Origin: a virus
DNA: 24,497 nucleotides
Strand: one strand, 5' to 3'
Virus record (IMG/VR): IMGVR_UViG_3300040801_002694
Location: 1 to 24,497 of that record
In this document: positions 1 to 6,800 of the stretch, piece after piece
Position numbering within the stretch: the first letter of the stretch is position 1
Layout of the letters: each line of letters begins with the position of its first letter
Program-made: the position numbers and the translations under genes
Notes under the pieces: model-generated
What the model saw: the letters and a program-made list of their open reading frames with translations, nothing else
The model's database searches: none
Told to the model about the DNA's origin: nothing

Positions 1-1
1 A

Positions 2-445
2 GTGACACCAACACCATCCGCTGCTGGCGGTGGATGCACCAACCCAGCGGCAGATTGGACGCCCGGTGGAAGCAGTTATTTGTTCAATTCAGCGGAAGAC
101 GCCGCAGTTGGCGTTACCGTGGGCATATTAAGCGATGGTACCTTCTTATTGTCCGATTCGGGGGGAAACACCAATCTGGACTGGTCAACAAATGCCCCCG
201 CTGAAACGGGGGGTGATTTTGAAGTTAGGTGGGATTTATTTTCGGGCGATCCGCCCAACAGTACTCCAGTTGCGGAGGCAACATGGATTAGTCTTAGCTC
301 TGACAGGTACTGGGATATAGTCGCATCTTCGGTTGGAACTTATATCTATGGGACTATAGATATTACTATACGACCCACCGGAGATGCAGCATGTGAAGTG
401 ACCAGACAAATAGGTTATGGTGTATCTAATACATTCCCGGCATAA
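2..445 (+). CDS. Tail-fibre-like structural protein, C-terminal part (5' end outside window)
   Basis: The frame is open to the left edge of the window and begins inside a V-T-P-T-P-S stretch, so the GTG at base 2 is almost certainly internal and this is the last 147 residues of a longer protein. After a short G-G-G-C hinge comes a compact domain of about 125 residues, rich in Thr, Ser, Asp and aromatics with alternating hydrophobic residues. It is probably a beta-sandwich, with a segment (F-E-V-R-W-D ... W-I-S-L-S-S-D-R-Y-W) that resembles C-terminal modules of phage tail proteins. The Pro/Thr linker matches in style the one in the giant minus-strand protein, suggesting both are modular fibres or decorations displayed on the virion. 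The stop is TAA at 443-445. No enzymatic motif is seen. The role as a structural or host-contact module is inferred from composition and context. Confidence 0.6.
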   Translation: MTPTPSAAGGGCTNPAADWTPGGSSYLFNSAEDAAVGVTVGILSDGTFLLSDSGGNTNLDWSTNAPAETGGDFEVRWDLFSGDPPNSTPVAEATWISLSSDRYWDIVASSVGTYIYGTIDITIRPTGDAACEVTRQIGYGVSNTFPA

Positions 446-510
446 TTAGTTTTTATACTGTTCCCGCAATAGCAACCATAGATTGACAACAAACAATCAA
501 AAACTTATAC

Positions 511-518
511 TATAAATA
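511..518 (+). promoter_or_regulatory. T4-type late promoter element
   Basis: A perfect TATAAATA, the consensus recognised by T4 gp55/gp33-dependent RNA polymerase, lies 10 nt before the ATG of the 145-aa gene. With usual late-promoter spacing the transcript would start near base 524, leaving a leader of only about 5 nt, and no Shine-Dalgarno sequence is visible. Confidence 0.75.
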
Positions 519-528
519 ATAATAACTT

Positions 529-966
529 ATGAAAAAACTAAGCAAAAAATATCCCTTAATCGTTGAAAATCACCCAGAAGACTATGATGGTTATGATTTC
601 ATAACCCTTATTCGCTACAATGATGAAAATTATCTAACGGTGGTTGACAACATGCATCCAAAATTTATTGATTGTTACGTTTTAGATTTTTGCCAGAGCG
701 CCGGTTTGGAAGAAGACTTAATTATAGATATAGCTCAAACATGGTTCAAGCACAACAGTGATAACTACCCCATATCGATAGAGTTTTCAAAAAATGGACA
801 TACTTCAGAGGTCTCGAAAATTTTGAGAAGTTTCACTATTGATTATGTCAGTAGAGTTATTGGACCATTGCCTAAATTTGAAATGAAGGGTGTTGATAAG
901 GTTCGCAAGAGAAAGCGAAAGCCTGTACCGAAGGGCGTTAAGATTGTACAAAAAAATCTAAAGTAG
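529..966 (+). CDS. Hypothetical phage protein, 145 aa, basic C-terminus
   Basis: I do not recognise the function. The protein is soluble, without a signal peptide or membrane segment. It has an acidic and aromatic N-terminal half (H-P-E-D-Y-D-G-Y-D-F, then V-V-D-N) and a segment S-I-E-F-S-K-N-G ... I-L-R-S-F-T-I-D-Y-V-S-R-V-I-G-P that looks like a compact alpha/beta fold. It ends in a strongly basic tail (K-V-R-K-R-K-R-K-P-V-P-K-G) that could bind nucleic acid. A perfect late-promoter element stands just upstream, so it is probably expressed late with the virion genes. There is no convincing ribosome-binding site, consistent with a near-leaderless mRNA. Its 3' end overlaps the convergent minus-strand gene by 9 bases. 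The codon pattern and uninterrupted length support a real gene. Confidence 0.7.
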   Translation: MKKLSKKYPLIVENHPEDYDGYDFITLIRYNDENYLTVVDNMHPKFIDCYVLDFCQSAGLEEDLIIDIAQTWFKHNSDNYPISIEFSKNGHTSEVSKILRSFTIDYVSRVIGPLPKFEMKGVDKVRKRKRKPVPKGVKIVQKNLK

Positions 967-1323
967 AGTTTTTATTAGATTGAACTCTTCTTTCACTTCC
1001 TGATTTTTAAATGAATCAGATGTACTTTGTACTCTATCAAGAACTGCGTTACCTTCATCATTAACCATTCCAGTTTCATCAACAAGATCATGATATTGCA
1101 GCATATTCTCACCCTCATCGGTCAATATAGACAGGTTGTTACCTACCTTAATTAACCCCATTTTGGCTAAAGCATTTCTGGCAAAAACTAAATTTTCAGT
1201 AACATTGGTGTTAGCAAATGCCATTTGGGGTGAAGATGCAGTTTTAATTATAATTAAAACTGCCATTTGTGTATCATTTAATACCGCAGTATTTGCGTCA
1301 ACCAGTTCCTTAATGATCCCCAT
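958..1323 (-). CDS. Hypothetical protein, 121 aa, possible winged-helix domain
   Basis: This is the last gene of the minus-strand block. The N-terminal ~85 residues (L-N-D-T-Q-M-A-V-L-I-I-I-K-T-A, then V-T-E-N-L-V-F-A-R-N-A-L-A-K-M-G-L-I-K-V-G-N-N-L-S-I-L-T-D) read like the helix-helix-helix plus wing pattern of a winged-helix-turn-helix domain of the MarR type. The remainder is acidic and helical. The fold is inferred from sequence pattern only. The ATG lies inside the end of the upstream DnaE-like gene (14-base overlap), so the two are probably translated in a coupled way. The gene contains a perfect 26-bp palindrome at 1238-1263. It could be a DNA-binding regulator or a DNA-contacting partner of the DnaE-like protein, but a purely structural role cannot be excluded. 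Confidence 0.65.
   Translation of the reverse strand: MGIIKELVDANTAVLNDTQMAVLIIIKTASSPQMAFANTNVTENLVFARNALAKMGLIKVGNNLSILTDEGENMLQYHDLVDETGMVNDEGNAVLDRVQSTSDSFKNQEVKEEFNLIKTLL
1238..1263. repeat. Perfect 26-bp palindrome inside the 121-aa gene
   Basis: The left arm GCAGTTTTAATTA is followed directly by its exact reverse complement. The palindrome lies in the coding sequence for M-A-V-L-I-I-I-K-T-A. It could form a hairpin in RNA or a cruciform in DNA, or act as a symmetric protein-binding site. No function is known. Confidence 0.8.
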
Positions 1324-1885
1324 TCAAAGCCTCGCCTATAAGATGTAGTTGTAAAACAATAAGTAGCGCATACGACACTGCATGTGCTTTCCGCATATCA
1401 CTATTTATGCGCTTCGTGTATAATTCTGGCCTAGTTCCTGCCTTATCCTGTAAATAATCATCCATAAGCTTCATTTTTCCGGGACGTATAAGGGCTAGTA
1501 CGTCCGCTATTTCAATTACACTGCGGGGATTTATTCGGCTTATCACATCGAAATGTTTACCAATATGAAAGAGGTGTTTTACCACCTTAGGGTCCTCTAA
1601 AAGCGACCATTCGGGTTCCCGCTTAAGGAACTCCTTAATCTGGCGTTTACTATTAAATTTCTTGAGCATTGATAGATGTAAAAAATCTATCTTAGTAAAA
1701 CCGATATCCTCGGTCTCTTTATAAGGTATTGCAGCCAAACCAGTTTCGGAATCTTTTGGTATATTCTGAAAATAAACACCCGCTGGGTGCTTCTTTAGCT
1801 CACCATTTTCAACCATTGATGCACGAACTACGTTAAAATAATCCAATGGCTCAAAGTCCACGGGCAAGTCTATGTCAATATCCAT
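1310..1885 (-). CDS. Miniature DNA polymerase III alpha (DnaE)-like protein, 191 aa
   Basis: The protein follows the order of landmarks of the C-family polymerase core. D2-I-D4-I-D6 matches the P-D-x-D-x-D-F palm motif. K32-H33-P-A-G36-V37 matches the H-x-G-G-V strand. G62-x-x-K65-I-D67-F-L-x-L matches the G-L-x-K-x-D-F-L-G-L motif with the third palm aspartate. A127-x-x-x-A-L-I-R134-P-G136 matches the fingers A-L-x-R-P-G motif, and K166-A-H168-A-V-S-Y172-A matches K-S-H-A-x-x-Y-A. E. coli DnaE is 1160 aa; here the PHP, thumb, beta-binding and OB regions are absent. The ~150 residues between the first two palm motifs are cut to about 30, as is the long insert after R-P-G. The start codon sits directly before D-I-D-I-D. 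Its ATG overlaps the chaperone-like gene by 11 bases. Homology is inferred from motif order. Polymerase activity is doubtful at this size; a structural, regulatory or decoy role is possible. I believe comparable short DnaE-like ORFs occur in other marine T4-like phages but cannot check. Confidence 0.75.
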   Translation of the reverse strand: MDIDIDLPVDFEPLDYFNVVRASMVENGELKKHPAGVYFQNIPKDSETGLAAIPYKETEDIGFTKIDFLHLSMLKKFNSKRQIKEFLKREPEWSLLEDPKVVKHLFHIGKHFDVISRINPRSVIEIADVLALIRPGKMKLMDDYLQDKAGTRPELYTKRINSDMRKAHAVSYALLIVLQLHLIGEALNGDH

Positions 1886-2600
1886 AATATGTTACAATCT
1901 CGTCTTCAATGTCCTGAACAGTTTTAGGGTCATCCAGTGGGGCCCCTATTATTCTGGTTCTGAAGTGTAACATCATATGTTCCTCATGTAAAGCAGTCTC
2001 ATAAAAGTCTCGACGCTGCCTGAGTATATTCAATATCGTAGACCTTGCCCCCATATTATAGGTCTTACTTACCATATTAATAAAGGGATAATTTTTCATA
2101 TCCAAATCTATATCACTAGAGCCTTCGAAATATTCAATTAACGCAGATAAACTATGGTCAGGCAAAGTTATATTGTGACTAGTGAAATAATCTGTTATTA
2201 GTGTTAGAGTTTCTTCAAACTTAATTTCAAGGTTAGGCATGTATTGAAGTGTTGTTCGTTTGTTGTATTCATTACTTACCTTGGCCAAAAGCCTAGATTT
2301 AACCTTTTCAGCATCTTCTTCATAAATATATTCAATAGGTATCTCATGTCTTTCTATTTCGAACTTATCCAGTTCTTCTTTATATTCGGAAAAGGAGTGA
2401 GTGTTCATGCTCAACATTCTAAGTTTTTTTCTCCAAAACGTCCAAGCTGCCCTGCAATTAGATGATAACTTTATGTCGGGTAATTGGGTCCAATCAGTCT
2501 CCAATAAGAGCCTGTTTCTTCTGGAACTTAGTTCTACTTTCTTATTATTTTTCAACTTCTCCGAATCGGAGAACCTGATATTTGTTATCTTCTTAATCAT
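1875..2600 (-). CDS. Tail-fibre-assembly chaperone-like protein, 241 aa
   Basis: Residues ~27-63 (R-R-N-R-L-L-L-E-T-D-W-T-Q-L-P-D, then A-A-W-T-F-W-R-K-K-L-R) match the hallmark of the phage tail assembly chaperone / tail fibre assembly family (R-x-x-L-L-x-x-T-D-W-T-Q-L-P-D ... W-x-x-Y-R-x-x-L-R). In many phages this module sits at the C-terminus of a protein of under 200 aa. Here it is near the N-terminus and is followed by about 180 helical, charged residues I do not recognise. Its ATG overlaps the stop of the giant structural gene (TAATG), fitting a dedicated chaperone for that protein's distal fibre-like part. The 3' end overlaps the DnaE-like start by 11 bases. The family assignment rests on one strong motif. 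Confidence 0.75.
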   Translation of the reverse strand: MIKKITNIRFSDSEKLKNNKKVELSSRRNRLLLETDWTQLPDIKLSSNCRAAWTFWRKKLRMLSMNTHSFSEYKEELDKFEIERHEIPIEYIYEEDAEKVKSRLLAKVSNEYNKRTTLQYMPNLEIKFEETLTLITDYFTSHNITLPDHSLSALIEYFEGSSDIDLDMKNYPFINMVSKTYNMGARSTILNILRQRRDFYETALHEEHMMLHFRTRIIGAPLDDPKTVQDIEDEIVTYYGY

Positions 2601-3860
2601 TAAAGTAATTGGCTAGGTATCCTTACCATGAATATATCAAGTCGGGATGATCCCCCTCTGTTGCATGACCAAATAAAATACTCACCCGTTATGTCCGTGT
2701 TACCTTTTGGTAGTCTATTATAAAAGTTGCCTCCGCCCCCGGAGTTTGCACCCATGCTGGGAGCCACTATTAGACAGTCTTCACTTCCATCTAAGGGCAC
2801 TGCAAGTATTTCGTTTTCATGTACATCTGTATCCGGGCTAATACCTCCTCCTACGACGTACTGGTCCGCTAATGGAACTTGTGATACCGGCTTAGCATGC
2901 GCCCATGAAATATGAGGCAACGGTGAATTAGTGTAAGCTGCTCCGGTTGAACCTGAGTATATCTGAACCGATGACGTAAGTGGTGTTTTTATATCCGTAA
3001 CCTCAAGTACAGCAGGATCAGGTGCGTAGTTATTCGCATGCACCATATAATCATCATAGCCTAAATCAGAATGGCCTGCCGCCCCATCAAGATCATTAAA
3101 TACAATTTCAGCCCCATCAGAAACCCTTATTATTCTATTATCTTCACCCTGTAAACCGTCAACATTTTCCTTAATTACAATATAATTTCCATCCTTTGTT
3201 ATTTGTGATTCGTCATACGCTCCACTTGATGGGTATAAGTCAAAGGTATCTAGTTGAGAATCGTAAACTACTGCACCCAAATTGGAATATGCACCCGTTC
3301 TGTATGTCATTACATGGAATCTATCATTATTATCAGTGTGTGATTGCCATACTTTATAACCTGATTGAATTCTATCAGCATCAAAAACCTCGGTTACATC
3401 CCCACTTTGTAGTGGGAGACTGGAGACATCAATACTTTTTAGTGACCCTTCGTATGCCCAATACATCTTATTTGGGTCCACTGCTGAGAAATACGCATTA
3501 GGGAATGCTGTTGGGTTTCTATACAATACACCAGTATCGAATATTGGGGTGGGGGCACTTACCGTTTTTGTAACTTTATTATATTCAATAATACTTGGGC
3601 CCCCATCAGCCTCGGCAAGCCTGACCATAATCTTCATCACATCAGAACCGACATGGTTATTAGATACCCTCCAATAACTATAATCTACAGGAAATACGCT
3701 ATCCGTTGCGTAATTACTCGCACTGTTTGTTAGCCTTATACCCTCTGTATTCCATGGCGCAGGGAAAGTAAAGGTACCGACATCAGTGACGGGCATAAAT
3801 GAATCAATAGTGGCGGTATCCAATGCACCTCTAGCGGTAGCTCCTGCGGGATTTTCAATG
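2600..3860 (-). other. Probable beta-propeller (receptor-binding or glycan-active) domain of the giant protein
   Basis: About 420 residues follow the Pro/Thr linker. Repeated short beta-hairpin units with Y-x-x-I, D-x-x-I-V-F and I-x-Y-x-x-x-T patterns end in a closing blade, E-Y-F-I-W-S-C-N-R-G-G-S-S-R-L-D-I-F-M-V. This is like the S-N-x-G-G-x-x-x-D-x-F-x-V ending of PD40/TolB-type propellers. Histidines in G-H-S-D and S-W-A-H-A could be metal ligands, as in oligogalacturonide lyases, but this is speculative. Confidence 0.5.
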
Positions 3861-6800
3861 AACCCTCCGGGAGGTAGTGACTCGGCTGTACTAGCGGTTG
3901 GTGTCTGTGTTGGTGTAGGGGTCGCCGTTCCAGTTGGGGTTGGGGTTACGGTTTGTGTTTGGGTCGGGGATGCTCCAAATGATTGAGTTGGGGTTGGGGT
4001 TGGTGTTACCGTACCTGTAATGCTTGGCGTTGGTGTTGGCGTGAGTGTGCCAGTAACTGTTGCCTCAGGTGTTGGCGTCACTGGTGGTGTTGGAGAATTA
4101 GATATTGTCGGGGTAACCGTGGGCGTAATGCTTGGTGTTGGTGTTACCGTACCCGTTTGGGTTGGGGTTGGTGTCTGGGTCGCGGTTGGTGTTGGCGGTA
4201 TAGCCGACGCCGATGGTGTTGGTGATGCACTAATTGATGGGGTTGGGGTTGGTGTTGGTGATGCGGAAGGTAGTGGTACCTGTGTGGACTCAGGAATTTC
4301 CGTTATCACTTCTCCATCACCACACTCCCCTCCGGGCTCAAGCTCTCTTAATACTTGGTTTATATTTCTAGGCAATGATACGTTTTGTGCAATCTGTAGG
4401 GCTACCCAAGAAGTTTTGAATATTTCCTCATATTCTTTCTTTAAACTAAATGCGTCTCTGAGCATTTGGAAAAATATGTAATTAACATCCTCATTTGAGA
4501 ATGTATCATAAATCTCATACATCGTATTATATACATCTGTTTTTGTGTCCAGTGAATACGTTTGCCTGAATGAATCTATCTCTATGCCTTTAAATTCCCT
4601 AGCAGGATCATTAATTATTAAATTCAAAGTTTCCTTTGCTAGTGAAGATTCAGTAAATACTTGCTCGGTACCAAGTCCATAGCGAGTATCTTTACCGTAA
4701 AGTTCGTCGTACAAAATTCTATTAAGAGTTGGCACGTTGGTTGATCTGTCAATTACCCTATCCTTTACTGGGTTATTAACCATTGCGGAAATTAACTTTT
4801 CCCAGAGTTCTATGTCAATCTTGGAAAGTTGGCGCTCCCTGAATAACTTCCATTCCACATGTCTATTTTTATTGGAGAGGTTATCATCTAGTTTATCTCT
4901 TAATGTGAAATCTCGGGTAAAACGTAAGGTATATCTGGAGTCACCTTTGACTACTCCATCAAGGCCCTTAACTATGACCTGTGTATATCTATTTGGTACA
5001 TCATAATCAAATGGGTCGAATGTTGTACCGTATACAATACCATATCCGAACTCACTATCCCTTAAACCATCAATGATCATATAGGGATGGGTCATGCTCT
5101 TATAAGCCCGCTCAGCTTCAAATATACTTAACTTGAAGTTTCCTCCCTCTATTGCATCAGTTATTCCTCTTACCCAGAAATAATATAGTGGAGAGGGGTT
5201 GCCACTTACTGGGTCTACTCTGTTTTCACTGGAATAAGGGGTGTCATATTTATATAATCCATTATCCAATTGGTCAGGGGTTGGGGTTATACCTCGTTTT
5301 ACTATATTGATGTACGTAGATTCGGGTAATGTAGATGCATACGCTGTAAAATCTGCTGGTGCATTTACTGTTAATGCGGTTGAAAATTTCCCATTAAGGT
5401 ATATTTCAAGTTCACCGGTCAAGGAAGTGGTGTTGCTTGACCCAACAAGCCCAGCAATATACTCCTCAAATATATCAACATCTTCCTCTAGTACCCATAC
5501 AGGGTCATCTGATCGTGGGTTGAGCGCGTCATTTCTATAAAGTAATGTATACGGCTGTCCCTCTCCATCCCACTCACTAGGTGGGGCATCTGATTGTACC
5601 CACTGGTATACTGCTATATCTGCCCAATCCTGCAATTTGCCCCACTGTCTAATGCGCTCATCGAAATTAGTTATTGCGCTATCATCATAATACGGCACAT
5701 AAGATTCTTTTGACTTGTCGAACCATACAGTATCAACTTTATCGGATAGCCATGGCGTGAGATCGGAGGAGCCCCCATCTGGATAATTGGTATAGTTGGC
5801 CTGATCTTTAGCATCTTTAAATGTCACTATTGAATCTGCTAAGTAAAAGTACTCATCAAAGGCCGGGTTCCAGATGGGGACTTCAGTAATAACCGCCGCC
5901 GTTTCGTCAGTTTTGTCAACATTGCTAGTAACGCTTCTGCCACTTTTGTCGATTATCTTTGCTGGATTATTTGCATCATAAAAATATGTTATTATACTAA
6001 TATTCAATTCGATAAAATCTTCCGGATTATCCTCCGGATTATCCGATAAGAATTTAATGGCCCGCCTACTCACAAAGTCAAAGTCAACCTTGCGTTTTAA
6101 TTGAATTACTTTACCCTCTATTGGATCATATCTGGTGATAATGACAGAGTTGACATATTCCCCCAAATCCAAAATTTTAGATGTTACATCAATTTGGTTG
6201 GCTACATTTTCAAGTCTTTTCAATACATCTACGTCAAACCAAAATGCCGGATCAGGGGAAAGTTTTTCTAGCTGGTCAGGCTGATTCCACCACCTTTCTT
6301 GGTCTACAAGAGAAATTTCAGTGAATGATGAATTCCACTTAGCCTCATCCGGCAATACAAATTCAAGTCTTAATTCACTTTTCTTGGTATCGTTGGGTAG
6401 TAATAGAACTTCAGGGTATATCTTTTCTCCCATGCTGCCAAAGTCGGCAAGCCTGTATGCCCAGAATTCATCAATATTAGCCGAACCATATAAACTCTGG
6501 TTTACAAAGGCATCCACAGCAAAGTTGGTTCCTTTGTTTTGTATCATGCCCTTCCAGAATAAAAATTGAGTTTTAGCATTTAAGCCTATGTTGTCCATGT
6601 AATCAACGGTGCCGTCATAACCCAAAGATTGCCTAACCGATTTAGTCAAATCATTTGATTCTAATGTTACGTTGGTATCATACATGTATCGCAAATCTTC
6701 AACTGAAGATTCTATATTCTTAGATAGTGCGTCATTACTGAATACAAACCCCCCGACATTGGGCCTAAAGGTTATCTCATTTTGACGATTAAACTCCAAG

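Noticed and set aside
446-510. Rho-independent terminator after the fibre gene
   Set aside because: T-rich stretches exist but no GC-rich stem precedes them.
3868-4275. CRISPR-like repeat array
   Set aside because: The repeats are short, degenerate, in frame and without spacers; they encode a protein linker.
3786-4481. Several plus-strand ORFs of 66-153 aa opposite the linker
   Set aside because: They are Gly/Val- or Trp/Cys-rich translations of the antisense of the Pro/Thr repeat. They have no ribosome-binding sites and lie within a solid 11-kb gene on the other strand.
5247-5254. TATTTATA (late promoter on minus strand) inside the giant gene
   Set aside because: It is in the middle of a coding region with no start codon or operon boundary downstream; expected by chance in AT-rich DNA.
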